Notes: a model not told the origin generated them from the letters alone. Positions 1-6,637 are shown, counted from the stretch's first letter. The stretch is DNA of 8,446 bases from Patescibacteria group bacterium (GCA_030836665.1 JAUPLX010000026.1:1-8446); one strand, 5' to 3'. Made by a program: numbers and translations.

Positions 1-533
1 CGTTAATCCTCGGAACGAATAATTCGGAGCAGCTGCGCATTACATCAGGCGGTAACGTCGGTATTGGCACTACTACCCCCTCCGCGAAACTCGAAGTCAA
101 CGGGGCCATTACCGCGGCCAACGTGAATCAGGCGCCCGTCATTTCCACTACAAATAGAAGCTCCGTCTACACCAGCAGCGCGGCTGGATGGCAGTATATG
201 GGTACCTCGGTGACGTTCACCGTTCCGCCCGGACCGAATCGGAAGTACCGGATAACTTCCAAGGCTATGGGATATTACACGTCGGCGGGGAATTATATGC
301 TCACTACCGTTGCCAATTCCACGAGTAGTTCCGTCACGGGAGTTCCTACTGGAATGGGGAGTACGTATGAATATATGTTGGACACCTGATGGCATACGAC
401 GTTTCAGGAGGGATACGTCGATCTCGCCCCGGGAACGTACACGTATTACCTCATGGTGTACGGAGGAACAAGCTATACGGTCAATTATGATTGGCAGTCC
501 CCCTCCACCAACATCATGGTCTGGCCGCTGTAA
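1..533 (+). CDS. 3' end of a surface or tail-fibre-like protein, interrupted by an in-frame TGA
   Basis: The frame is open from base 3 and ends at TAA 531-533, giving about 176 codons of a gene that begins before the window. The early part contains a motif of the type RITSGGNVGIGTTTPSAKLEV, common in phage tail fibres and large bacterial surface proteins with repetitive beta structure. The rest is rich in Tyr, Ser, Thr and Gly, with a C-terminal beta-rich stretch ending NIMVWPL. A TGA at 387-389 interrupts the frame after MLDT; the same frame then continues for 47 sense codons of similar composition (WHTTFQEGYVDLAPG...). The downstream piece has no start codon with a ribosome site, so it is best read as one gene with a nonsense codon, a base error, or a reassigned codon (Gly would fit). 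No catalytic motif is visible. Function as an exported adhesin or fibre is inferred from the repeat only. Confidence 0.6.
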
Positions 534-549
534 GCGCGGCGAAAAAGAT

Positions 550-578
550 TTGATTCGGCTCTCCGCTTGCGGTAGAAT
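550..578 (+). promoter_or_regulatory. Candidate sigma70-type promoter for the retron-like RNA
   Basis: TTGATT at 550-555 and TAGAAT at 573-578 are separated by 17 bases. Transcription would begin near 584-586, exactly where the candidate non-coding RNA's closing stem starts. The -35 box also sits in an inverted repeat (546-557 with 622-633, 12 pairs including two G-T). Confidence 0.4.
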
Positions 579-583
579 CCTCG

Positions 584-723
584 CGTCCCTGGTTTTTTCG
601 GCGATGCTCCATCGCTGTGGACGAATCAAGTTTGTTCGATGATTTCCGTAAATTCCTGCGGAATTGACGAAATCATCGGAAACGAATAGCAGGGCGACGG
701 GGGCGTATCGCTCCCGTTTTTTT
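584..723 (+). ncRNA. Candidate retron non-coding RNA (msr/msd-like) upstream of the RT
   Basis: This untranslated stretch is highly structured. Bases 601-615 form a 6-bp stem with a CTC loop. Bases 637-678 form a long hairpin: CGATGATTTC pairs with GAAATCATCG, then after one bulged C, 648-656 pairs with 660-668 (one A-G mismatch), with a TGC loop, about 18-19 pairs in all. This resembles the msd stem of retrons. Bases 584-591 can pair with 690-699 (eight pairs, two bases bulged), which would close the structure like an a1/a2 stem. It lies directly upstream of an RT with retron hallmarks, the usual retron order. I cannot see the conserved branching guanosine context with confidence, so boundaries and msr/msd assignment are inference. 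Confidence 0.45.
697..723 (+). terminator. Intrinsic terminator between the structured RNA and the RT gene
   Basis: ACGGGGGC (697-704) pairs with GCTCCCGT (710-717) around a GTATC loop, with one G-T pair, followed by a run of seven T (717-723). It ends 12 bases before the RT start codon. Its left arm overlaps the candidate a2 strand (690-699), so closing the a1/a2 stem and forming the terminator would compete. It would end the upstream RNA and limit RT expression to read-through. Confidence 0.7.
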
Positions 724-735
724 ATCCTTTCGAAT

Positions 736-1797
736 ATGGATTGGAAGACTCTTGGGCTCGTCGGAATCGTCATAGTCGGAATCCTCGGATCCACGTTCTT
801 CATCGCGAACTATCCCCAGTTTGGAACAATCGCCTATTTTGCGATTGTCGTAGTAACGGTTCTCACGTTCGTAACGGCGACGCGCTCTTCTTTACGGGCA
901 GAGAAAGAAAAGAAGGTGCGCGCTTCCCGCGCCAAAATTTCCAAATTCTTCGCTTCCTCCAAGGACATCCCCCAAGAATACCACGAATTCACCGTCCCCA
1001 AGCGCGACGGAACCCCCCGTACCATCAGCGCGCCCTCAGCCGCGCTCAAGGCGGCACAGAAGAGACTTCTTTTCATACTCGACACTTCCGTCGGACTCCC
1101 GGACTACGTCTCCGGATTCCGTCGGGGAAAGGGTCTCTGGGATAACGCCCGAGCCCATGCGAATAAGAAGGTCGTCGTCAATATCGACGTGGAGGACTTT
1201 TTTCCCTCGTTTACCGAAGCGAAGGTCGAAAAAGCCCTGAAGGGCATGGGGTTGGCGAACGAAACGGAGATTCCGGAGCTCGTCCGACTCACTACTTACC
1301 GCGGTTCCCTTCCCCAAGGGGCGCCGACGTCCCCGTTCATCGCGAATTTCGGCTTCGTCCCGGTAGACGAGGCGATACTCGCCCTTTTGAAAAAATATGA
1401 CGGAAACGTGGGGTATACCCGGTATGCCGACGATATCACGTTTTCTTCGGACGACTCGAAAATCGTCAACGCCATCCGCATCATCGAGGACGGCATCCTC
1501 CCCCGTTTCGGATTCCGGGCGAAAAAGAAAAAGACGTGCGTATACCGTGACCACACCCGCCAAACCGTCACCGGACTCGTCGTCAACAACAAGAAGCCCC
1601 GCATATCCCGCGAACGCTACATGAAGCTCCGTTCGCTCGTATGGAAGGAACTCTGCGGAAAGCCGGTCGTCCCGCTCGCGACACTCAAGGGGCATCTCGC
1701 GTTCTTTCTGGATGTCGACCGTGCCGGATACGCGAAACTCCGAAAATCTTTCGAAAAAAAGGCCGATGCCTCCGCAGTAAAAGCCCTCTTCGGATAA
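736..1797 (+). CDS. Retron-type reverse transcriptase with two N-terminal membrane helices
   Basis: A 353-residue RNA-directed DNA polymerase. The start is placed at ATG 736; an upstream TTG at 664 would translate through the hairpin and terminator. Residues about 5-24 and 28-49 are two hydrophobic helices, then a basic linker. RT blocks follow: VPKRDGTPRTI (87-97), NIDVEDFFPS with catalytic Asp151 (149-158), LPQGAPTSP (192-200) and YTRYADDITFSS with Asp232/Asp233. Two features typical of retron RTs are present: NARAH (137-141, NAxxH) and VTG (278-280). The SP in block 4 argues against diversity-generating retroelement RTs, which have SQ, and there is no maturase or endonuclease domain as in group II introns. 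The structured RNA at 584-723 is the likely template and primer. No separate effector gene lies beside it; the fused membrane segment may be the effector or an anchor. No Shine-Dalgarno is visible. The stop is TAA. Confidence 0.88.
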   Translation: MDWKTLGLVGIVIVGILGSTFFIANYPQFGTIAYFAIVVVTVLTFVTATRSSLRAEKEKKVRASRAKISKFFASSKDIPQEYHEFTVPKRDGTPRTISAPSAALKAAQKRLLFILDTSVGLPDYVSGFRRGKGLWDNARAHANKKVVVNIDVEDFFPSFTEAKVEKALKGMGLANETEIPELVRLTTYRGSLPQGAPTSPFIANFGFVPVDEAILALLKKYDGNVGYTRYADDITFSSDDSKIVNAIRIIEDGILPRFGFRAKKKKTCVYRDHTRQTVTGLVVNNKKPRISRERYMKLRSLVWKELCGKPVVPLATLKGHLAFFLDVDRAGYAKLRKSFEKKADASAVKALFG

Positions 1798-1824
1798 CCG
1801 TCCGAAAAAACTCCGAAATTCCCC

Positions 1825-1851
1825 TTGAAAACTCCGGTTTTCGAATACACT
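1825..1851 (+). promoter_or_regulatory. Candidate pyrG promoter
   Basis: TTGAAA (1825-1830) and TACACT (1846-1851) are separated by 15 bases, slightly short. A GAAAAC/GTTTTC hairpin (1827-1842) overlaps the -35 region. Transcription would start near 1858, producing a leader of about 97 bases that contains the terminator at 1900-1923. Confidence 0.35.
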
Positions 1852-1858
1852 CTCACGC

Positions 1859-1894
1859 ATGGAAACGCCGAATCGAAACATTTTCCGCAAATAA
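1859..1894 (+). CDS. Possible 11-residue leader peptide ahead of pyrG
   Basis: ATG 1859-1861 opens a short frame, METPNRNIFRK, ending at TAA 1892-1894, five bases before an intrinsic terminator. If the promoter at 1825-1851 is real, this start would lie at or next to the first transcribed base, that is leaderless. The eight bases CACGCATG around this ATG are repeated exactly at the pyrG start (1950-1957). The layout is that of a transcription attenuator, but the peptide has no run of a pathway-specific amino acid, and a chance frame of this length is common. Confidence 0.2.
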   Translation: METPNRNIFRK

Positions 1895-1899
1895 CGTCC

Positions 1900-1923
1900 A
1901 AAGGGTCTCACCGACCCTTTTTT
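1900..1923 (+). terminator. Intrinsic terminator or attenuator before pyrG
   Basis: AAAGGGTC (1900-1907) pairs perfectly with GACCCTTT (1913-1920) around a TCACC loop, followed by more T (to six in all at 1918-1923). It ends 31 bases before the pyrG ATG and 126 bases after the RT stop. It may end RT transcripts, attenuate pyrG, or both. Terminators in pyrG leaders are known from Bacillus, where CTP level controls read-through; whether that mechanism applies here cannot be seen. Confidence 0.7.
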
Positions 1924-1954
1924 CATACCTTCGCCACCCATAACCCCTCCACGC

Positions 1955-3546
1955 ATGAAAGTCATCTTCGTTACGGGCGGAGTCCTCTCCGGAATCGGAA
2001 AAGGCATCGTCGCCGCCTCCGTGGGAGCCCTCCTCAAGGGCATGGGCCACCGCGTATTCTGTCAGAAATTCGACGGATATCTCAACGTCGATCCGGGAAC
2101 GATGAGCCCGTTCCAGCACGGCGAGGTGTTCGTCACCGAAGACGGAGCCGAAACCGACCTCGACCTCGGCCACTACGAACGCTTTCTCGATACCGACCTC
2201 AACCGCTTTTCGTCGTTCACCTCCGGAAAGCTCTACGAAGAAATCCTTTCGCGCGAACGCGACGGGAAATACCTCGGCGGAACGGTGCAGATAGTCCCCC
2301 ATCTGACCGATCTCGTAAAGGAAAAGATCCGCGTCGGAGCCGAGACTTCGGGGACGGACGTTTCCATCGTGGAAATCGGCGGAACGGTGGGCGATATGGA
2401 AAACGAATACCTTCTCGAATCGGCACGCCAACTCCAGCTCGATCTCGGACGCGAAAACGTCATTTCCTCCACGTGACGCTCCTTCCCTTCCTCGGCGCGA
2501 GCAAGGAACTTAAAACCAAGCCGACCCAGCACTCCGTCCGGACCCTCATGGGATACGGCATTTCGCCCGATTTCCTCTTCATTCGGGCAGACGACGCGAT
2601 TCCCGCCGATATCTTGGAAAAAACGGCTCGCGGATCCGGAATGCGCCCCGAGCGGGTCGTTCCTGCGGCAACGGCGGATTCCATCTACCGGGTTCCGCTC
2701 GAATTCGAAGCGCTCGGGCTCTCCGGAAAAATCGCCTCGGCGCTCGGACTCCCCGACCGAAAATGCGACCTTTCGAAATGGGAGCGCCTCATGGGGGATA
2801 TCGAAATCTCGAAAGACCTGCTCCGGGTGGCGATGGTGGGTAAATACAACGATCTCGAAGACGCGTATTTCTCATTGAACGAAGGGCTCCGTACCGCCGG
2901 ATACGCCAAACGGAAAAAGGTGAAGCTCGTCTTCGTCGACGCGACCGACGTGGAAACGAAGGGCGTCTCGCTCCTCTCGGACATGGACGGCATCTGCGTT
3001 CCGGGAGGATTCGGCAACCGCGGTATCGAAGGAATGATCCTCGCGGCGAAATACGCCCGGGAAAACCGGGTTCCGTATTTGGGGGTCTGTCTCGGGTCGC
3101 AGATCATGGCCATGGAATTCGCCCGAAACGTCCTGGGAATCGCCGATGCCAACAGCGAAGAATTCGCGTCCGAGGGAAAGCATAACGTCGTGCGTATCAT
3201 GGAAACCCAGAAAAGCGTTTCGAAAAAGGGGGGCACGATGCGCCTCGGCTCGTATCCCTGCGTCATCCGCAAGGGCTCGATTGCCGAAAAACTCTATGGA
3301 ACGACCGAAACGTCCGAACGCCACCGCCACCGCTTCGAGTTCGACCCGGAATACCGGGCGTGCATGGAAGAGAAGGGATTCGTCGTTTCCGCCACTTCCC
3401 CCGACGGGCTTTTGGCCGAAATCGTCGAGCTCTCCGACCATCCTTTCATGGTAGCGACCCAGGCGCATCCGGAATTCAAATCCCGACCGACGGATCCACA
3501 TCCGCTCTTTATGGGGTTCGTGGAGGCGATGGAGCATTCGGCGTAG
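1955..3546 (+). CDS. pyrG: CTP synthase (glutamine-hydrolysing), interrupted by a one-base frameshift
   Basis: CTP synthase converts UTP, ATP and glutamine to CTP in the cytoplasm. The N-terminal synthetase part is clear: GGVLSGIGKGI P-loop, YLNVDPGTMSPFQHGEVFVT, VEIGGTVGDME. The C-terminal glutamine amidotransferase part carries PGGFGNRG, the nucleophile in CLGSQ (Cys379 after correcting the frame, matching the E. coli number) and AQAHPEFKSRP with the His/Glu of the triad. Corrected length is 530 residues, normal for the family. The reading frame breaks near 2461-2476: the first part runs to TGA 2474-2476 (173 aa), whereas the conserved continuation FLHVTLLPFLGASKELKTKPTQHSV is read one base back. 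Adding one T to the TTT at 2463-2465 restores an unbroken protein. A GTG at 2473 overlaps the TGA as GTGA, so re-initiation is formally possible, but the break lies inside the synthetase domain. No Shine-Dalgarno precedes ATG 1955. Confidence 0.93.
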
Positions 3547-3562
3547 CGGCGCGAAAGAAATA

Positions 3563-3590
3563 TTGACAAATGCCTTCCGAACGATATAAA
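3563..3590 (+). promoter_or_regulatory. Promoter of the interrupted tRNA gene
   Basis: A consensus TTGACA (3563-3568) is followed after 16 bases by TATAAA (3585-3590). Transcription would start near 3597, about 30 bases before the tRNA 5' end. The only downstream product before the terminator at 3932-3962 is the tRNA with its insert, so this unit appears to be actively transcribed rather than decayed. Confidence 0.75.
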
Positions 3591-3626
3591 CGGTTGGCCG
3601 ACGGAAGATTCTTTTCAAAAAGCACC

Positions 3627-3884
3627 GGACGAGTAGTTCAGCGGTCTAGAACACCGACTTGGAAGACCTCTCCAAGCGTGCCGAGTCGGCACGAAAGACT
3701 TTGCCAGTTCGCGTCCATGTAGCGAACGCAACCCTTTCCCAAACTCCGCCCCGCACCCGCGGAACCATGACGGAATTGCCCACCGTCAAGATTTGGGGAC
3801 TGCCGGCGACAAGCCGGAGGAAGGTAGGAGATGGCATGACGTACTTTCTCGGTAACGCGGGTTCGAATCCCGTCTCGTCCACCA
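3627..3884 (+). tRNA. tRNA gene, Glu-like, split by about 190 bases; CCA encoded
   Basis: The acceptor stem GGACGAG (3627-3633) pairs perfectly with CTCGTCC (3874-3880), followed by A and an encoded CCA (3882-3884). The D arm is GTTC (3636-3639) with GAAC (3649-3652). The T arm is GCGGG / TTCGAAT / CCCGT (3857-3873). The D-loop and variable region (AGCGGTCTAG, ACACCG, CGGTAAC) look most like bacterial tRNA-Glu. The anticodon arm is not intact: the 5' strand CCGAC (3654-3658) is followed by TT and then about 190 bases before TCGG (3849-3852) and TAAC. A full partner for CCGAC exists as GTCGG at 3685-3689, inside the interruption. I cannot define a clean anticodon under any simple splice choice, so isotype is tentative, and a tRNA-derived pseudogene or a new RNA is possible. 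The strong promoter and terminator favour expression. Confidence 0.65.
3693..3848 (+). ncRNA. 16S rRNA-like folded subdomain (h35-h40 region) inside the tRNA gene
   Basis: Within the tRNA gene, several blocks match the 3' major domain of 16S rRNA in the right order. CCAGTTCGCGTC (3704-3715) resembles the 16S CAGTTCGTGTC block. GCGAACGCAACCCTT (3722-3736) matches the universal ACGAGCGCAACCCTT, with the CPR-like A. GGACTGCCGG (3798-3807 region) and GCCGGAGGAAGGT (3813-3825) match the h40 region almost base for base, then GGAGATGGCATGACGT resembles GGGGATGACGT. Helices agree too: GTTCGC/GCGAAC (3707-3712/3722-3727, h35-like, compensated), CCCAAA/TTTGGG (3738-3743/3792-3797, h38-like base), CCGGC/GCCGG (3803-3807/3813-3817, h40-like). 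GAAAG/CTTTC (3693-3697/3844-3848) and TGCCA/TGGCA (3702-3706/3832-3836) close the unit where h34 would be. I see no group I core elements. Comparison is from memory of 16S sequences. Confidence 0.55.
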
Positions 3885-3931
3885 ATCCGATTTTCGGTCG
3901 TCCGCCCTGCGGATCTGCCGAAAACGCCCAC

Positions 3932-3962
3932 AAAATCCCCCGCTTACGAGCGGGGGATTTTT
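3932..3962. terminator. Bidirectional intrinsic terminator between the tRNA and gyrA
   Basis: ATCCCCCGCT (3935-3944) pairs with AGCGGGGGAT (3949-3958) around a TACG loop, flanked by AAAA on the left and TTTTT on the right. The symmetry makes it work for the plus-strand tRNA unit and the minus-strand gyrA, which converge here. A second, weaker hairpin (TTTTCGG 3891-3897 with CCGAAAA 3918-3924, plus an inner 5-bp stem) lies between the tRNA CCA end and this terminator. Confidence 0.9.
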
Positions 3963-3972
3963 CTGACGTTTC

Positions 3973-6567
3973 CTATTCGCTTACCGGAAGGCTCTCGTTT
4001 TCCGCGCCTTCGGCTCCGGATACCGGGAGTTCTTCTTCGTCGGCTCCGGCCTTCATGATGGCCATGCCGGTAAACGCGTCCTTCTTGTCCTTGAGTTTCG
4101 CGAGGATGATGCCTTGGGTGACGCGGCTCGTAACGCGGACGCCCGAGAGCGGAACGCGGACGGTCTGCCCGTCGCGGGAGATGAGCATGACTTCGCCTTC
4201 CTTGCGCATTTCCTCAGAAAGGAGCGCGACCCCGATGATGTCGCCGGTCTTGCCGGTAACGGCGCCGACCTTGACTCCGGAGCCTCCGCGGCCCTGTTCG
4301 CGGTATTCTTCGACGTCGGTAATTTTTCCCATGCCGGTTTCGGTCACCGAGAAGACGTATTTCGCCTGTTCGGAGACGACGTCGGCCTCGATGAGGGCGT
4401 CGTCCGCGGCGATGCGCATTCCGCGGACTCCGGCGGCGGCGCGTCCCATGACGCGGACGTCGTCTTCGTTGAACTGGATGGCTTTGCCGTGCTTGGAAAC
4501 GAGAAGCATGTTATCGGTTCCGGAGGTCGTCCGGACGAACGCGAGTTCGTCGCCGTCCTTCGGCTTCATGACGATGAGGCCGGACGAACGGATGTTCGCC
4601 GTGTCTTCGACGTCGATGCGCTTGACGATGGCCTTCTTCGAAATGAGCGCGTAGTGCTTGCCCTGGATATTGGTGGCGTCGAGTACCGCGGCGATTTCTT
4701 CGTCCTTCAGGAGTCCGAGGAAATTTACGATCGGCTGGCCCTTGTTGGTGCGCTGGGCTTCCGGAATTTCGTAGGCCGGAAGGCGGAACACGCGGCCCGT
4801 GTTCGTGAAGAACAGGAGGTCGTTGTGGTTTCTCGTGGAAAGGAGGAGCTTCACTTCGTCCTCGTCCTTGACCGTGGTCGTAACGCCCTTGCCTCCGCGG
4901 CGCTGGGTGCGGAACGCCGAGGCCTTAATGCGCTTGACGTAGGAGTTCTTGGAGAGGGTGATAACCACGTCCTCGTTCGGGATGGTGTCCTTCGGGCTCC
5001 ATTCGCCGACGCCCCCCGCCTGGACTTCGGTCCGGCGGGCGTCGCCGAACTTGTCCTTCATTTCGACGAGTTCGTCGGAGACGATGCTCGTAACGCGCGC
5101 GGGCTTGGCGAGAATGTCTTTGAGATCGGCGATGAGGAGGAGTTTTTCGGCGAGTTCGTCTTCGATCTTCTGGCGTTCGAGTCCAGCGAGGCGCTGGAGC
5201 TGCATTTCGAGAATGGCGTCGGCCTGCTTATCGGAGAGCCCGAACTGTACCATGAGGTTGGTCTTGGCTTCGTCCTTGGTTCGGGAGGCCTTGATGGTCT
5301 TGATGACGGCGTCGATGTTGTCGAGCGCAATCTTGAGACCTTCGAGAATGTGGGCGCGGGCTTCGGCGATGCCGAGTTCGTATTGGGTACGGCGGGTGAC
5401 GACCTCGCGGCGGTGGAAGACGAATTCTTCGAGGATCTCGACGAGATTGAACAGTTTCGGCTGCATGCCGCGGTCGGTGAGCGCGATCATGTTGTATCCG
5501 AAGCTCGTCTGGAGCGGGGTCAGCTTGTAAAGCTGGTTGAGGATCTTCTTCGGGAAAGCGTCCTTCTTAAGTTCGATGACGACGCGCACGGATTCCGAGT
5601 TGGATTCGTCGCGGATGTCGGAAATGCCGACGATGATTTTTTCGGTAACGAGCTCGGCGATCTTCATGACGAGGGTCGCCTTATTGAGCTGGTACGGAAT
5701 TTCGGTGATGACGATGGCGCGCTTACCGCTCTTGAGCTCGTCAATCTCAGCACGTCCGCGCATGATGACGCTGCCGCGTCCGGAAGCGTACGCCGCGGCG
5801 ATGGCCTTGCGGTCGTACACGATGCCCCCAGTCGGGAAATCCGGCCCCTTGATGAATTCGAGAAGGTCGTCTACGGTGATTTCGTGCGGATTCTCATGGT
5901 TCAGCATGAAAAGGATCGCGTCGATGACCTCGATCAAGTTGTGGGGCGGGATATTGGTCGCCATACCGACGGCGATACCCATGACCCCGTTACAAAGAAG
6001 GTTCGGGAAACGGGTCGGAAGGACGGACGGCTCCTCGCGGGACGCGTCGTAGTTCGGACGGAAATCGACGGTGTTCTTTTCGATATCCGCGAGCATGAGC
6101 TCGGCATAGCGGGTCATCTTCGCCTCCGTATAACGGTAGGCCGCCGCGCCGTCGCCGTCCATCGAGCCGAAGTTTCCCTGACCGTCGACGAGCGGATAGC
6201 GGAGCGAGAAATCCTGCGCCATGCGGACCATGGAATCGTAGACCGCGGTGTCGCCGTGCGGGTGGTACTTACCGAGCACGTCACCGACGATGGTCGCCGA
6301 TTTACGGTACTTGGCTCCGGGACGGAGCCCGTTCTCATGGAGGACGTAGAGGATGCGGCGGTGGACCGGCTTGAAACCGTCGCGGACGTCCGGAAGGGCG
6401 CGCGAGACGATGACCGACATGGCGTAGTCCAAATAGCACGTCTCCATTTCGTCGACGATGGACCGGTCGCTGTCTCCTTCGTAGGAAATCGCGGTGGGTA
6501 CCGGAAGGGAAACTTGGGTATCCTCCCCAGGAGCGTTTTCGGGGAGGTTTTCGAGGCTTTCGGACAT
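3973..6567 (-). CDS. gyrA: DNA gyrase subunit A
   Basis: An 864-residue type IIA topoisomerase subunit that with GyrB introduces negative supercoils; cytoplasmic, nucleoid-associated. The N-terminal breakage-reunion domain shows YLDYAMSVIVSRALPDVRDG (45-64), the quinolone-determining region HPHGDTAVYDSM (102-113) and the catalytic tyrosine Tyr146 in AYRYTE. The position equal to E. coli Ser83 is Thr107 and that equal to Asp87 is Asp111. A coiled-coil region spans about 390-500. The GyrA box QRRGGKG (555-561), which separates GyrA from ParC, begins the C-terminal beta-pinwheel with its repeated blades. Residues 1-30 are a loose acidic extension; the C-terminus is also acidic (EEELPVSGAEGAENE), usual for GyrA. 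It starts at ATG 6567 without a Shine-Dalgarno and ends in TAG. The gene is intact and uses no in-frame TGA. Confidence 0.98.
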   Translation of the reverse strand: MSESLENLPENAPGEDTQVSLPVPTAISYEGDSDRSIVDEMETCYLDYAMSVIVSRALPDVRDGFKPVHRRILYVLHENGLRPGAKYRKSATIVGDVLGKYHPHGDTAVYDSMVRMAQDFSLRYPLVDGQGNFGSMDGDGAAAYRYTEAKMTRYAELMLADIEKNTVDFRPNYDASREEPSVLPTRFPNLLCNGVMGIAVGMATNIPPHNLIEVIDAILFMLNHENPHEITVDDLLEFIKGPDFPTGGIVYDRKAIAAAYASGRGSVIMRGRAEIDELKSGKRAIVITEIPYQLNKATLVMKIAELVTEKIIVGISDIRDESNSESVRVVIELKKDAFPKKILNQLYKLTPLQTSFGYNMIALTDRGMQPKLFNLVEILEEFVFHRREVVTRRTQYELGIAEARAHILEGLKIALDNIDAVIKTIKASRTKDEAKTNLMVQFGLSDKQADAILEMQLQRLAGLERQKIEDELAEKLLLIADLKDILAKPARVTSIVSDELVEMKDKFGDARRTEVQAGGVGEWSPKDTIPNEDVVITLSKNSYVKRIKASAFRTQRRGGKGVTTTVKDEDEVKLLLSTRNHNDLLFFTNTGRVFRLPAYEIPEAQRTNKGQPIVNFLGLLKDEEIAAVLDATNIQGKHYALISKKAIVKRIDVEDTANIRSSGLIVMKPKDGDELAFVRTTSGTDNMLLVSKHGKAIQFNEDDVRVMGRAAAGVRGMRIAADDALIEADVVSEQAKYVFSVTETGMGKITDVEEYREQGRGGSGVKVGAVTGKTGDIIGVALLSEEMRKEGEVMLISRDGQTVRVPLSGVRVTSRVTQGIILAKLKDKKDAFTGMAIMKAGADEEELPVSGAEGAENESLPVSE

Positions 6568-6596
6568 GAGAAAAAATTACCGACTTTTCGGCTTGC

Positions 6597-6624
6597 AGTA
6601 TAGGGAGAACGGGGATTTTGGCAA
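6597..6624 (-). promoter_or_regulatory. gyrA promoter
   Basis: Read on the minus strand, TTGCCA (6619-6624) and TATACT (6597-6602) are separated by 16 bases. Transcription would start near 6590, giving a leader of about 23 bases to the ATG at 6567. The -35 box lies 14 bases past the stop codon of the toxin gene upstream. Confidence 0.7.
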
Positions 6625-6637
6625 GGCGGTTTCGTGT

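Noticed and set aside
664..735. Upstream TTG start extending the RT by 24 residues
   Set aside because: It would translate through half of the long hairpin and the whole terminator; the ATG at 736 begins directly with the membrane helix.
736..1797. RT of a diversity-generating retroelement or a group II intron
   Set aside because: Block 4 has SP rather than SQ, the NAxxH and VTG retron motifs are present, and there is no maturase or HNH domain nor intron domain V sequence downstream.
1825..1954. Extension of the second pyrG frame upstream to 1825 as a 573-residue protein
   Set aside because: The part before about 2461 in that frame is an arginine-rich shadow; the conserved CTP synthase N-terminus lies in the frame starting at 1955.
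3659..3848. Group I intron in the tRNA
   Set aside because: A P1-like stem (CTTGGA/TCCAAG) is present, but I see none of the conserved P, Q, R and S core elements, while the 16S-like blocks and helices explain most of the insert. A covariance search should confirm this.
3627..3884. tmRNA
   Set aside because: The two ends have a complete D arm and T arm of a normal tRNA, and there is no tag reading frame ending in the usual hydrophobic tail nor the conserved tmRNA 5' sequence.
3659..4654. A 331-codon plus-strand frame across the tRNA and gyrA end
   Set aside because: It crosses the tRNA 3' half, a strong terminator and the antisense of gyrA; the protein has no recognisable features.
4114..6603. 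An 829-codon open frame on the plus strand
   Set aside because: It lies opposite gyrA; its protein is low-complexity (rich in Asp, Glu, Val, Gly, Arg) with no domain, and results from codon bias of the GC-rich gyrA.
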